64,000 nucleotides of DNA from JACTOJ01 sp032335695 (GTDB lineage Bacteria > Bacillota > Clostridia > Clostridiales > Clostridiaceae), in the NCBI RefSeq assembly GCF_032335695.1, contig NZ_JACTOJ010000007.1, positions 163,084-227,083 of the forward strand, written 5' to 3'. Shown in pieces: positions 40,720-50,123 of the stretch. The position numbers were made by a program, and so were the translations under genes. A model generated the notes under the pieces. The model made no database searches, was not told the origin of the DNA, and worked only from the letters and a program-made list of their open reading frames with translations. How positions within the stretch are numbered: position 1 is the stretch's first letter; each line of letters opens with the position of its first letter.

Positions 40720-41685
40720 CTACGCAAAGTGACAAGCTACTTGATGTTCTTCCGAAATTTTTCTGAACTCCGGAATTTCATTTCTGCATTTATCAGAAGC
40801 ATATTGACACCTAGTATGAAATCTGCATCCCGTTGGAGGATTAGCTGGATTGGGAATGTCTCCTTGAAGAATTATTCTATTCCTTTTTAAGGTGGGGTCT
40901 GGAATTGGTACTGCAGATAACAAAGCCTTTGTATATGGATGAAGTGGATTTTTGAAAAGTTCATCCCTAGAGGCCATTTCTACAATTACTCCTAAATACA
41001 TGATTGCTATTCTAGAACACAGGTGCTCTACCACACTTAAATCATGAGAAATGAATAAATATGCTGCCCCTCTCTCCTTTTGTAAATCACTAAAAAGATT
41101 AATTATTTGAGCTTGTATGGATACATCTAAAGCTGACACAGGTTCATCAGCTACTACAAATTCAGGGTTTAAAGCCATAGCTCTTGCTATAACAATACGC
41201 TGTCTCTGCCCCCCTGAAAATTCATGCGGATATCTATCAATATAGCGAGTAGAAAGTCCACATAAAGTTACAATCTCCTCCACCTTCCTATAAACAGTAT
41301 CTTTAGTTGCCAAGCCATGCTCCAAAAGAGGCTCTCCTATGGCATCGCATATTCTTACTCTCGGATTCAAAGAGCTGTATGGATCCTGAAATATATACTG
41401 CATCCTAGTGCGAATCCTCTTCAATTCTTTTTTTCTTAAAGCATGTATATCAATATTGTCAAACAAAACTTCTCCTGAGGTTTTCTCATTCATCCTTAAG
41501 ATAGTCTGTCCTACCGTTGTCTTACCGCTGCCGGATTCCCCTACTAATCCAAAGGCTTCTCCTCTGCTTATGTTAAAGCTTACTCCATCAACAGCCTTAA
41601 CATATTCCCCCGATTTTCCAAACAAGCTATTGTTATTAGCAAAATATTTCTTTAACTGTGTTACTTTTAAAAGTTCTTCACTCAT
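40720..41685 (-). CDS. oppF: Oligopeptide/dipeptide ABC importer ATPase (OppF-like)
   Basis: 321 residues from ATG 41685, supported by AAGGAGG six bases upstream. Walker A GESGSGKTT, Q-loop IFQDPYSSLNPR, signature FSGGQRQR, Walker B FVVADEPVSALDVS, and the C-terminal oligopeptide_HPY domain with the cysteine cluster CRFHTRCQYASDKC, which in this family can hold a 4Fe-4S cluster. It overlaps oppD by eight bases. Opp and Dpp systems cannot be told apart by sequence alone. Confidence 0.9.
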   Translation of the reverse strand: MSEELLKVTQLKKYFANNNSLFGKSGEYVKAVDGVSFNISRGEAFGLVGESGSGKTTVGQTILRMNEKTSGEVLFDNIDIHALRKKELKRIRTRMQYIFQDPYSSLNPRVRICDAIGEPLLEHGLATKDTVYRKVEEIVTLCGLSTRYIDRYPHEFSGGQRQRIVIARAMALNPEFVVADEPVSALDVSIQAQIINLFSDLQKERGAAYLFISHDLSVVEHLCSRIAIMYLGVIVEMASRDELFKNPLHPYTKALLSAVPIPDPTLKRNRIILQGDIPNPANPPTGCRFHTRCQYASDKCRNEIPEFRKISEEHQVACHFA

Positions 41686-42661
41686 CTGTTCCTCCTTGTC
41701 CATAAAGCCAGCAAGCTACCTTATGATTTTCTGAAACTGAAGTATATACTGGCTGCTTTCGCCTGCATACTTCCATACAGCTTTCACATCTGTCGCTGAA
41801 ATAACATGAATCCGTAAGCTCAGATAGATCTGGCACCTGTCCTTTTATAGAATAAAGTCTTTCTTTTCGCTTTCCGATAATTGGCTTAGATTTCAACAAT
41901 CCCTTGGTGTATGGATGTTTAGGGTTCTGAAATAATTCCACCACAGGAGCCTCTTCTATTATCTTTCCCGCATACATTACTATAACGTAATCCGCCATCT
42001 CAGCTACCACGCCTAAATCATGAGTAATAAATAATATGGACATTCCTTCTTCACTTTTTATCTGCCTCAGTATATCTAAAATCTGAGCCTGAATAGTTAC
42101 GTCTAAGGCAGTAGTAGGTTCATCCGCAATTAAAAGCTTAGGTTCACAGCTCAATGCTATAGCTATCATTATTCTTTGAAGCATTCCACCACTTAATTGA
42201 TGTGGATAAGAATCCATAATTTCTTCCGCTCTAGGAAGTCCTACCTTTTTAATCAAATTAACAGCTTTTTCATAGGCCTCTTTTTTGCTTAACAAGCTGT
42301 GCTCTAATATAGTTTCTATCATCTGCTTTCCAATGGTAAACACAGGGTTTAGAGAAGTCATAGGTTCCTGAAATATCATGGCTATATCTTTTCCCCTGAG
42401 ATTCTGTATATCTTTTACATTCATCTTCAATATATCCTTGCCATTGAAAATTATCCTTCCATCCACTATTCTTCCAGGCTCAGATATAAGCTTCATTATT
42501 GAAAGAGAGGTGACACTTTTACCACATCCCGATTCGCCCACTATGGATACTATTTCTCCTCTCTTTACTGAAAAGCTGACATCATCCACTGCTTTACTCA
42601 TATCTCCATCAGCATAAAAATATGTTTTTAAATTTTCAACACTAATTACCCTTTCTTCCAT
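41678..42661 (-). CDS. oppD: Oligopeptide/dipeptide ABC importer ATPase (OppD-like)
   Basis: 327 residues: Walker A GESGCGKSVT, Q-loop MIFQEPMTSLNP, signature LSGGMLQRIMIA, Walker B LLIADEPTTALDVT, H-loop ITHDLGVVAE. The C-terminal HPY domain has the cysteine set CYFSDRCESCMEVCRR. It forms a heterodimeric ATPase with OppF. RBS GAAAGGAAG. Confidence 0.9.
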   Translation of the reverse strand: MEERVISVENLKTYFYADGDMSKAVDDVSFSVKRGEIVSIVGESGCGKSVTSLSIMKLISEPGRIVDGRIIFNGKDILKMNVKDIQNLRGKDIAMIFQEPMTSLNPVFTIGKQMIETILEHSLLSKKEAYEKAVNLIKKVGLPRAEEIMDSYPHQLSGGMLQRIMIAIALSCEPKLLIADEPTTALDVTIQAQILDILRQIKSEEGMSILFITHDLGVVAEMADYVIVMYAGKIIEEAPVVELFQNPKHPYTKGLLKSKPIIGKRKERLYSIKGQVPDLSELTDSCYFSDRCESCMEVCRRKQPVYTSVSENHKVACWLYGQGGTDE

Positions 42662-42663
42662 AT

Positions 42664-43581
42664 TTATCTTCCTTTCATCTTAGGATCCAAAGCATCCCTT
42701 ACTGCATCTCCTAATATATTTATAGCAATTACTGTTAAAAGTATGGCAACTCCAGGTGGAACCCAGAGCCAAGGTCTCTTTTGAAAGTCCATTAGGTTAT
42801 TTGCAGCACTTATCATATTTCCCCAGGATGGAGTCGGCGGAATGACGCCCAAACCAAGAAAGCTTAAGGAAGATTCACTTAATATGCCGCTGGCAGTACT
42901 AAGGGTAGCTACCACTATCAAAAGAGGAAACACATTAGGAAGAAGATGGTTCAAGATTTTTCTCTTATCGCTTAAGCCTAAAACATCTGCTGCCTTCATG
43001 TAGTTCTGCTCCCTTAGTGATAATATTTGTCCTCTTACAAGCCTTGCAAGTCCTGGCCATCCAACAAAGCTTAACATTAGCATAACTATATATAATCTAT
43101 AATCCGTGGGAACCTTTAATTCTGACAATAATGCTGCAATTATTATAAGCAGCGGAAGCCCTGGTATGGACATCAATATATCTGCAATTCTCATAATTAT
43201 TCCATCAACAATTCCGCCATAATACCCAGATACAGCCCCTAAAAGAGTTCCAAGTATCAAAGAAAGTATCATGGATACAATTCCCACAGTAAGAGATATT
43301 CTTCCTGCTAGCATCAGCCTTGTTAATACATCTCTTCCATAATCATCTGTTCCTAAAAGATGGCTTATACTAGGTGCTTGTTTTATCATACTTACATCTA
43401 CATTATCTGAAAGATATGGTGAAAATATGGGACCTATGAAGCTGAATAATATCATAAATATTAAAAACGCAGCGCTTACTATTGCAATTTTATTTTTGGT
43501 CAATCTATGAAAAGATTCATACCATATAGATTTTGATTTTTTAGTTGCTGAAATCGAATTATTAATTTTTCTTACAAACAC
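42664..43581 (-). CDS. oppC: Oligopeptide/dipeptide ABC permease (OppC-like)
   Basis: 305 residues from GTG 43581, ten bases after AAGGAGG. The N-terminal domain of OppC permeases (residues about 12-50 with WYESFHRLTKNKIAIVS) precedes six membrane helices. The EAA loop reads YMKAADVLGLSDKRKILNHL. The gap to oppD is two bases. Confidence 0.9.
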   Translation of the reverse strand: MFVRKINNSISATKKSKSIWYESFHRLTKNKIAIVSAAFLIFMILFSFIGPIFSPYLSDNVDVSMIKQAPSISHLLGTDDYGRDVLTRLMLAGRISLTVGIVSMILSLILGTLLGAVSGYYGGIVDGIIMRIADILMSIPGLPLLIIIAALLSELKVPTDYRLYIVMLMLSFVGWPGLARLVRGQILSLREQNYMKAADVLGLSDKRKILNHLLPNVFPLLIVVATLSTASGILSESSLSFLGLGVIPPTPSWGNMISAANNLMDFQKRPWLWVPPGVAILLTVIAINILGDAVRDALDPKMKGR

Positions 43582-43597
43582 TTGCTTCCGTCCTCCT

Positions 43598-44554
43598 TTA
43601 TCTAAGCCTTATTCTCGGATCTGCTACCGCATATAAAATATCCGCTATAAAATTTCCAAGAATAGTTAAAAAAGAAAGCAGCATGGTTAAGGTCATCAGT
43701 ACAGGATAATCTCTAAAGTTTAGAGCTTCCAGCTGTATTCTTCCAATTCCCGGCCAATTAAATATCTGTTCTGTTATTATTGCACCAGAAAAAAGTCCTG
43801 GAAGTTCAAAGGCCAGCAGCGTTATAGCCGGAATTATAGCATTTCTTAGGGCATGCTTAAAAATAACAGTTCTTTCCTTAAGTCCCTTAGCTCTTGCTGT
43901 CCGTACGAAATCCATCTTCAGAACATCTAACATTCCAGTCCTAAAGTACCTAGTAAGAGAGCCTACGCTCAAAAAGGTAAGTATGAACACCGGTAGTATC
44001 ATATGCCTTACCACCTCTAACACATAAGCTAATCCCGTGGCATTACTGCCCGTATCAATCATTCCGCCTATTGGTAAAATTCTCAAATCTACGCCAAAAA
44101 TTTTTATTAAAAGCAGTCCTATGAAAAAAGATGGAATAGATAGAGATGCAAATACTCCAAATGTAACAATTTTATCAAAAAAAGAATACTGCTTTGTAGC
44201 AGAGAAAATTCCTATTACTAATGCAATTGTCCATGTAAAAAACAAGGTAACAATAGCAATAATGAAAGAATTCCATATATATTGATTGATTAATGAAGTT
44301 ACTGACTGCAAATATTTTAATGAGAAGCCGAAGTTTCCATGAAACACATTTTTTAGCCAAATAAAATATCTGATTATTATAGGTTTATTCAATCCATAAA
44401 GATTTCTTAACTCCTGAGCCCTTTGTGGAGTCAATTTTCGATTAGACGAAATATAATCACCTGGCATTAATGCAAAAAGATAAAAAATGATTATGGATAT
44501 AGCTAAAAGCATGGGGATCATCTGTAAAAATCTACGCAATACATATTTTCTCAT
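43598..44554 (-). CDS. oppB: Oligopeptide/dipeptide ABC permease (OppB-like)
   Basis: 318 residues from ATG 44554, preceded by GGGAGG; a longer frame lacks an RBS. It begins MRKYVLRRFLQMIPMLLAIS, the standard OppB first helix. MPGDYI and the EAA loop VRTARAKGLKERTVIFKHAL are conserved, as is the ending ADILYAVADPRIRL. It forms the membrane channel with OppC. Confidence 0.92.
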   Translation of the reverse strand: MRKYVLRRFLQMIPMLLAISIIIFYLFALMPGDYISSNRKLTPQRAQELRNLYGLNKPIIIRYFIWLKNVFHGNFGFSLKYLQSVTSLINQYIWNSFIIAIVTLFFTWTIALVIGIFSATKQYSFFDKIVTFGVFASLSIPSFFIGLLLIKIFGVDLRILPIGGMIDTGSNATGLAYVLEVVRHMILPVFILTFLSVGSLTRYFRTGMLDVLKMDFVRTARAKGLKERTVIFKHALRNAIIPAITLLAFELPGLFSGAIITEQIFNWPGIGRIQLEALNFRDYPVLMTLTMLLSFLTILGNFIADILYAVADPRIRLR

Positions 44555-44570
44555 ATATATCCTCCCAGAA

Positions 44571-44600
44571 ATGTCTAGCACAACTTAATATGCTAGACAT
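44571..44600 (-). terminator. Intercistronic hairpin between binding protein and oppB
   Basis: ATGTCTAGCA (44571-44580) pairs perfectly with TGCTAGACAT (44591-44600). It sits between the oppA-like stop and the oppB RBS with no T run, so a partial terminator or mRNA stabiliser allowing excess binding protein is likely. Confidence 0.6.
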
Positions 44601-44626
44601 CTTTATTTCCTTTAAATATATAATTT

Positions 44627-46336
44627 TTATTTTTGAATCTTTAACTTAGAAAGATTAGTGGAAGATATCCCTGCAAAATTATCATTTTCTATCCCCTTGA
44701 TTCTGCCGTTCCAAGCTGATACGCCTTTTCTATAATCTAATAATATTACTGGAGGATCATTGCTGAATTCCTGATAAATTTTCTTATATATTTCTTTTCT
44801 CTTTGATATATCTGTAGTGCTTACCCCTTCTTTTATCAGTTCATCTATTTTAGCATTAGAATATCCTGAAACATTCTGCCCTTCTGGTGCTTGAGAAGAG
44901 AATTCTGCTACTGAATCATTAGGATCCACTAATCCAGATGTACGAACGCCTACTAAATCATAGTCTCCGCTATTTAATTTGGAAAACATGGTATTTGAAT
45001 CCATTACTTCCGCTTCAAAATCTATTCCTATTGCCTTATAATCTTCTTTTGCAACTGGTATAGTCTGATCTGTGTTTTTAGATGTTAGATATGAAAGCTT
45101 TAGTTTCTTTCCATCTTTTTCTCTTATTCCATCTGAACCCACCTTCCAGCCTGCATCGTCCAATAATTTCTTGGCTTTATTAGGGTCAAATTTATATTGG
45201 TTAACTCCATCCTCAGTGTAAGACCAAATCATTGGTGCTGTAGGTACATTTGCTACTTCTCCATAGCCGTTATACTTTACATCAATGATCTTCTGACGAT
45301 CTAATCCATATATAAGTGCCTGTCTAACAGCCTTATCTTTTAAGTATGATTTTTTATTATTTATATATATAAACCCATAATCAGGTATGGTACGAATTCT
45401 AATATTAGCAAAACCTAAGCCCTTTAATTCATCTATAGTGTCTTTATCAGTGCTGAAACCATCCATATCTGTTTCACCAGTTTGAAATAGCTGGAGAGCT
45501 GTATCTTTGCTTGTAACTTTAAAAATGAGATTTTCTATATTAGGCTTTCCACCATAATAATTCTCATTAGCTACATATCTTACTTCTTGTCCTGTAACAT
45601 ACTTATCTAATTTATATGGTCCTGAACCCAATGGCTTTGAATATAGGTCTTTTAAGTAGTCTAATTTTCCTCGCTTATAATCTTTTCCATAGTAGGCTTT
45701 TGAAAGTACTTGGCCGCCAAGCAAAGTAAGACTTAATGGATTAACCTTTTCAGTAGTTATCTTTATAGTATTATCATCTACAACTTTTATTCCTTCAATA
45801 GAGTCAGCTTTTCCCTTCTTATAGTCCTCAGCACCTTTTATAGCAGCTTGAGAGATATCTACATATCCCGAGTATGCTGGATCATCTAAAATAGTTAAGG
45901 TAAATGCCACATCATTCGCAGTAAGTGGTGAACCATCACTAAACTTTAAATTTTTTCTTAAGTGATAAGTATAAGTAAGATTATCAGAAGATATCTCCCA
46001 CTTCTCTGCTAAATCTGCAACTGGATTTCCTTTTTCATCAGTGGCTACAAGAGATGCAAAAATAGGATCTATAGCATTTCCATCCCATCCATTGTCATAA
46101 AAATATGGAACAAATACTCCCCCTGGTTCTGATATGGTTGCTACAAAGGTATTCTGTCTGTTGCTATCTTTCACAGGATTTTTGCTTGGGTCATTAGCAG
46201 TATAATATTCATCCTTTATGTTGGACACCTTTGTAGGATTGCTTGTCTTTTTATCCTTGGTGCTGCCACTACAGCCAGATAGCAATAGCATGGAACTTAA
46301 AGCTATAACTACTGCATTAATAATTTTCTTTTTCAT
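44627..46336 (-). CDS. oppA: Peptide-binding lipoprotein of the ABC importer (OppA-like)
   Basis: 569 residues, SBP_bac_5 family. The signal peptide ends in lipobox LLLSGCSG (Cys about 22). LRKNLKFSDGSPLTANDVAF is the family's signature, near residue 130, and KDKAVRQALIYGLDRQKII follows later. It captures peptides outside the membrane and delivers them to OppBC. First gene of the five-gene operon, with a good promoter at 46415-46443 and an untranslated leader of about 70 bases. Some family members bind nickel or heme; nothing here decides that. Confidence 0.9.
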   Translation of the reverse strand: MKKKIINAVVIALSSMLLLSGCSGSTKDKKTSNPTKVSNIKDEYYTANDPSKNPVKDSNRQNTFVATISEPGGVFVPYFYDNGWDGNAIDPIFASLVATDEKGNPVADLAEKWEISSDNLTYTYHLRKNLKFSDGSPLTANDVAFTLTILDDPAYSGYVDISQAAIKGAEDYKKGKADSIEGIKVVDDNTIKITTEKVNPLSLTLLGGQVLSKAYYGKDYKRGKLDYLKDLYSKPLGSGPYKLDKYVTGQEVRYVANENYYGGKPNIENLIFKVTSKDTALQLFQTGETDMDGFSTDKDTIDELKGLGFANIRIRTIPDYGFIYINNKKSYLKDKAVRQALIYGLDRQKIIDVKYNGYGEVANVPTAPMIWSYTEDGVNQYKFDPNKAKKLLDDAGWKVGSDGIREKDGKKLKLSYLTSKNTDQTIPVAKEDYKAIGIDFEAEVMDSNTMFSKLNSGDYDLVGVRTSGLVDPNDSVAEFSSQAPEGQNVSGYSNAKIDELIKEGVSTTDISKRKEIYKKIYQEFSNDPPVILLDYRKGVSAWNGRIKGIENDNFAGISSTNLSKLKIQK

Positions 46337-46414
46337 TGATATTCCCCCTTTTTATAACATATCCATAAAGGCCATAATTAATTCCAACTAAGCCTATATG
46401 TTTTGTCAAACTTT

Positions 46415-46443
46415 ATTTTAAATCCAAACTTTACCAGAGTCAA
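46415..46443 (-). promoter_or_regulatory. Promoter of the peptide importer operon
   Basis: On the minus strand TTGACT (46438-46443), 17 bases, TAAAAT (46415-46420), matching sigma-A at ten of twelve positions. A second TTGACA (46404-46409) with a weaker -10 lies just downstream. The remainder of the 320-bp gap is AT-rich (short TTTGT/ACAAA inverted motifs at 46460-46490); I see no gene in it. Confidence 0.7.
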
Positions 46444-46590
46444 TTATATGACATACATCAATTTGCAATTTGTAAATTTGTCACAAATCAATTATAAAAA
46501 AGGATATAATCAATAAAAAAACTATTATTATTAATTGCAATCCTAAATTATTAACAGTATTTTCTTTTATTTTCATTAATTTCTTTACAT

Positions 46591-46627
46591 AAAAATAAAG
46601 CAGCTAATATTTTAAATTAACCGCTTT
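46591..46627 (-). terminator. Terminator of the PadR-controlled exporter operon
   Basis: On the minus strand AAAGCGGTTAAT pairs with ATTAGCTGCTTT (12 bp including G-T pairs) and is followed by ATTTTTAT. Confidence 0.7.
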
Positions 46628-46656
46628 CATAAATACTTTTTGCACTATAAACCTTA

Positions 46657-47715
46657 CTATCTAAATTCAAGCTTCCTCATCTTATTCATAACTGCAGCTG
46701 CTATTGAAAATATGAGACAAAATAAAGCAAGCATTATCATAGGATTTACTGTACCTGCTGCACCTTTTTCTAAATATTTCACGGACTCTATTATCCACCT
46801 GTTAGGAGTTATATTACTTAAGGCTTGAAGCCCCTTCGGCATCCTATCATAAATTATGAAAGTACCTCCCACCAAAGACAATACTAAGCTTATAGCACCT
46901 GCAAACATATTGGCATAAAGTTCTTTTTTAAATATACTTGCTATAAAGGTTCCAAAGGTAGTCATTAAAAGAGTTAAAAGTAAGGCATAGGCTAGCAAGG
47001 TGAGTGAGGACATTCCAAAATCCATACCTAGTATGAAAGTGAAGATAATTGCGATAAGCAGCTGCATATAGGTAAACGCATAATTATATAGAACATTGCC
47101 AAGAATATATTTAAAGCCTTTATTAGGCGAATACATAAAGCGATTAAAGGTATTCTCTTCTCTATCCTTTATCATTATGGCAGCATTTACTACTGCACTT
47201 ATAAGCAACACTGTTGCTAGAAAGGATATTACTCTTTCTGCCTTTGAAAGTGTCTGTCCCTGAAGTTTTGCAATAGTGCTCTCCATATCTATAGGCTTAT
47301 CACTTACTAAATAAGAGCTTACTAAACCCTTAAGCATATCATTTGTGCTAGAATCCTTAACATTATAAAATTTAAAATATTTTCCTATGTCTGTTATAGC
47401 ACTTTTATCAAAATCTCTATTTATAAATATTACTCCGTCATACTTACCTAAAATAGTTTCCGTCTTTATAAATTTATCTTCTGCAATTTTAACTTTAACT
47501 CCTTTCGTATTTTCCAAAAGCGATACAAGCTTATCTGAAGCCTGAGAATTTACATTTTTCACTACTCCTATATTTATTGAAGGACTGCTGGAGTAGTTAA
47601 CTACCATAGCTAAAATTATAGTAACCACTGGTACCAATAAACTTATTAAGAACTTTTTCTTATCACTGAGCACCCTTTTAAAATTTGAAAGAAATATTAT
47701 GCCTATAACCCTCAT
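46657..47715 (-). CDS. ABC-2 permease 2 of the PadR-controlled exporter
   Basis: 352 residues. One N-terminal helix (about 22-40), then a soluble outer domain of roughly 120 residues, then five to six helices, with MIKDREENTFNRFMYSPNKG as the ABC-2 coupling segment. This matches YhgE/DrrB-like ABC-2_3 permeases used for drug or peptide export. The start overlaps the preceding permease stop by one base (TAATG). Confidence 0.86.
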   Translation of the reverse strand: MRVIGIIFLSNFKRVLSDKKKFLISLLVPVVTIILAMVVNYSSSPSINIGVVKNVNSQASDKLVSLLENTKGVKVKIAEDKFIKTETILGKYDGVIFINRDFDKSAITDIGKYFKFYNVKDSSTNDMLKGLVSSYLVSDKPIDMESTIAKLQGQTLSKAERVISFLATVLLISAVVNAAIMIKDREENTFNRFMYSPNKGFKYILGNVLYNYAFTYMQLLIAIIFTFILGMDFGMSSLTLLAYALLLTLLMTTFGTFIASIFKKELYANMFAGAISLVLSLVGGTFIIYDRMPKGLQALSNITPNRWIIESVKYLEKGAAGTVNPMIMLALFCLIFSIAAAVMNKMRKLEFR

Positions 47716-48461
47716 TATAAGAACGCCTCCTTTTTAAATGAAACTACGGATAATACAGAAAATATAGTTCCAAGTATTAAACTGACTATTATCGAATATA
47801 TAAGTATGTTATAATTACTGTCATAAATCCCTGATATGATACCTTTATTTATCCAAGTAAAGGGAGAAATATAAGAAAGCTTTTCAAAGGTATCTCCCAA
47901 GGAGCCTACTGGGAAAAACACTCCTCCTAAAAGTCCTAAAATGCTTATAGGTATATTGAGTATACCCTTTATGGTGCTAAAGTTTTTTATGCATATTCCT
48001 AAATATATGCCTATAGCTGATGCCATAAAGCCTTCTGTAAAAAACATTAGAATTATTGGCAGAGTACCTGCTTGAAAATTAACTCCTGATAAAATTCTCA
48101 AGATTAATAAGTTCAGTAAATTGCATACTAAAATAACTATTGAACAGGATAAAATTTTAGATAAAACTATTGAACTATGGTCTATGGGAGCAATTACAAA
48201 CCTGTAAGAGGTCTTATGAAAATTCTCATCTTTAGCCACATAGGCTACTGTAATAATACTGGTAAGAATATAAAATGGAAGCAATACTATAGTATAGTAA
48301 TCCATTGAATTTATGCTGGAATCACCCTTAAAAAAATTTGTGGCAAGATAGGCTAAAAGCAGTATTTGAATTATGGGTGCTGCCACATTGTAAACAATAA
48401 TAAAAAAGTCCTTTTTTCTTCTATTAAGTCCATAACTCATTAAATTTAAAAAACCATTCAT
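47715..48461 (-). CDS. ABC-2 permease 1 of the PadR-controlled exporter
   Basis: 248 residues with six hydrophobic segments and the coupling region YVAKDENFHKTSYRFVIAPI (ABC-2 type). It pairs with the next permease as a heterodimer under one ATPase. RBS GGGGGAAATTCAA. The ATPase gene ends 12 bases upstream. Confidence 0.85.
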   Translation of the reverse strand: MNGFLNLMSYGLNRRKKDFFIIVYNVAAPIIQILLLAYLATNFFKGDSSINSMDYYTIVLLPFYILTSIITVAYVAKDENFHKTSYRFVIAPIDHSSIVLSKILSCSIVILVCNLLNLLILRILSGVNFQAGTLPIILMFFTEGFMASAIGIYLGICIKNFSTIKGILNIPISILGLLGGVFFPVGSLGDTFEKLSYISPFTWINKGIISGIYDSNYNILIYSIIVSLILGTIFSVLSVVSFKKEAFL

Positions 48462-48473
48462 TTGAATTTCCCC

Positions 48474-49211
48474 CTAATCTCTTAATTCTTTTCCTGTAAG
48501 CTGAAGGAATATATCCTCTAAATTGTCCTTTGAGTATTTGCTCTTAAGCTTCTCTTTGGTACCTTCTTCGATAATAGTTCCTTCGTCCATTATGATTAGG
48601 TTTGTACATATATGCTCCACCTCTTCCATGTAATGTGAGGTATAGATAATAGTGGCTCCCCTTTTGTTTAATTCTTTTACTGTCTCCAAAATATTATTTC
48701 TAGATTGAGGATCTATTCCTACTGTTGGTTCGTCCATTATTAAAAGCTTTGGCTTATGAGCTATGGAGCAGGCAATATTAAGTCTTCGTTTCATACCTCC
48801 TGAAAATTGAGTTGGAAGCTCCTTTCTTCTATCCCATAGTCCTACAAAATTTAATGCCTCCTCCACATTATTCTTTAACTCCTTTCCTTTTATGCCATAC
48901 AAGCTGCAGAAAAACTTAACATTTTCATAAGCGGACAAATCATTGAAAACCGCCATATCCTGAGGTACAACTCCTAAGTTCTGCTTTAGATATTTTTCAT
49001 TCTTTTTAACCTCTCTATCATAAAAAAACATATTTCCCTTGTCATAATCAATCACAGTAGCAATCATATTTATGCTGGTGCTTTTTCCTGCTCCATTAGG
49101 CCCAAGAAAGCCTAAAATCTCACCTTCTCTCACATTGAAGCTTATCCCTTTTACTGCTTTTCTCTCTCCATAATTCTTTTCAATTTCTTTTACCTGTAAA
49201 ATATATTTCAT
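48474..49211 (-). CDS. ABC exporter ATPase of the PadR-controlled operon
   Basis: 245 residues: Walker A GPNGAGKST near residue 38, Q-loop GVVPQDMAVFNDLS, signature FSGGMKRRLNIA, Walker B LLIMDEPTVGIDPQ, H-loop TSHYMEE. DrrA/YhaQ-type exporter ATPase, first gene of a three-gene operon. A 24-bp palindrome lies 34 bp before the start, identical in its core to sites in front of the PadR gene. The substrate is unknown. Confidence 0.9.
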   Translation of the reverse strand: MKYILQVKEIEKNYGERKAVKGISFNVREGEILGFLGPNGAGKSTSINMIATVIDYDKGNMFFYDREVKKNEKYLKQNLGVVPQDMAVFNDLSAYENVKFFCSLYGIKGKELKNNVEEALNFVGLWDRRKELPTQFSGGMKRRLNIACSIAHKPKLLIMDEPTVGIDPQSRNNILETVKELNKRGATIIYTSHYMEEVEHICTNLIIMDEGTIIEEGTKEKLKSKYSKDNLEDIFLQLTGKELRD

Positions 49212-49244
49212 TTCAAACTCTCCTCAATATTATATATTCTATTT

Positions 49245-49268
49245 ATAATATCCAACATTGGATATTAT
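49245..49268 (-). promoter_or_regulatory. PadR operator of the exporter operon
   Basis: A perfect palindrome: arms ATAATATCCAA and TTGGATATTAT around CA. The core TATCCAAC-TTGGATA recurs twice before the PadR gene. Confidence 0.85.
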
Positions 49269-49275
49269 CATTTTA

Positions 49276-49295
49276 TAAAAGTGGCCTTAGCCACT
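49276..49295 (-). terminator. Terminator of the PadR gene
   Basis: AGTGGC pairs with GCCACT around a four-base loop (49280-49295), followed on the minus strand by TTTTAT. Confidence 0.7.
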
Positions 49296-49302
49296 AGTAT
49301 GT

Positions 49303-50019
49303 TTATTTACTTTTTAATAGTTTTATCAACTGTTCTATCTTTTCATTAGTGCTGTTTGGATCTCTAATTATATCATCTGCCAAGCTATGAATCTTTTTAG
49401 CCTTACATTTGCTATCCATATCATATTGAACATCATCTAAATTATCAAAGTCTATGTTATATATTAATTTTTCCACAGCATCAGAAAATTTAATTAGTTC
49501 CTCAACTTCTTCTATAAGAGCTTCATGCCACTTTATCTGATACTCTAAATTCCCTATTACCACATCAAAATGCATGGACTCAGCCTTTAGTGTGGTTTCA
49601 AGAACTTTTATTCTTTTTCCCTGCTCCCACCATGCTTTTTTCTCTTCTAAGGTTTTAATATGCTCTTTTACTATAGGCACTATCTCTACTTTAGTTAATC
49701 TATTAAACATTATATATATGAGGAATTTATCTGACTCCACAGCATTTATAGGTGCAGCCAGCTCTTCCTTTAGGCTTCTTACTAATTCTTCTCTTCCTTT
49801 GTCATTTATAGCATATATTTTTCTTATCCTAGCACCATTTCTTTCTTCCTTAAGTGTATAGATAAAGCCATCCTTCTCTAGCTTATTCAGTGCATAATAT
49901 ATGGAGCCAGACTGTATACGCGCCCATTTATCCATACCGTTTATTTCAATAAATCTTTGTATATTATAGCCGTGAGTAGGCCTTACACTTAAGAAATATA
50001 ATATTAGTGCTCTTATCAT
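49303..50019 (-). CDS. PadR-family transcriptional repressor
   Basis: 238 residues from ATG 50019, which follows AAAGGAG; the frame continues to a TTG at 50043 inside the operator. PadR winged helix: LILYFLSVRPTHGYNIQRFI, then SGSIYYALNKLEKDGFIYTL. A long C-terminal helical part (about 95-235) is larger than in subfamily-2 PadR and is of the PadR-s1 type. It probably represses itself and the downstream ABC exporter until an exporter substrate binds, as for LmrR/LadR-type members; that is inferred. Confidence 0.9.
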   Translation of the reverse strand: MIRALILYFLSVRPTHGYNIQRFIEINGMDKWARIQSGSIYYALNKLEKDGFIYTLKEERNGARIRKIYAINDKGREELVRSLKEELAAPINAVESDKFLIYIMFNRLTKVEIVPIVKEHIKTLEEKKAWWEQGKRIKVLETTLKAESMHFDVVIGNLEYQIKWHEALIEEVEELIKFSDAVEKLIYNIDFDNLDDVQYDMDSKCKAKKIHSLADDIIRDPNSTNEKIEQLIKLLKSK

Positions 50020-50035
50020 AAAAGTTTTCTCCTTT

Positions 50036-50081
50036 ATATCCAACGTTGAGTATATTTAAAATATATACCCAATGTTGGATA
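50036..50081 (-). promoter_or_regulatory. Two PadR operators upstream of the regulator gene
   Basis: ATATCCAACGTTGAGTAT (50036-50053) and TACCCAATGTTGGATA (50066-50081) both match the perfect palindrome ahead of the exporter (49245-49268). Their centres are 29 bp apart. Confidence 0.8.
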
Positions 50082-50123
50082 ATGTCAATATTTTCTTTTT
50101 TGCCTCTGTTCTAAATCATATTT

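Noticed and set aside
46444..46640. CodY box or additional small gene in the gap before the peptide importer
   Set aside because: AT-rich inverted motifs are present but none matches the CodY consensus, and no frame has an RBS.
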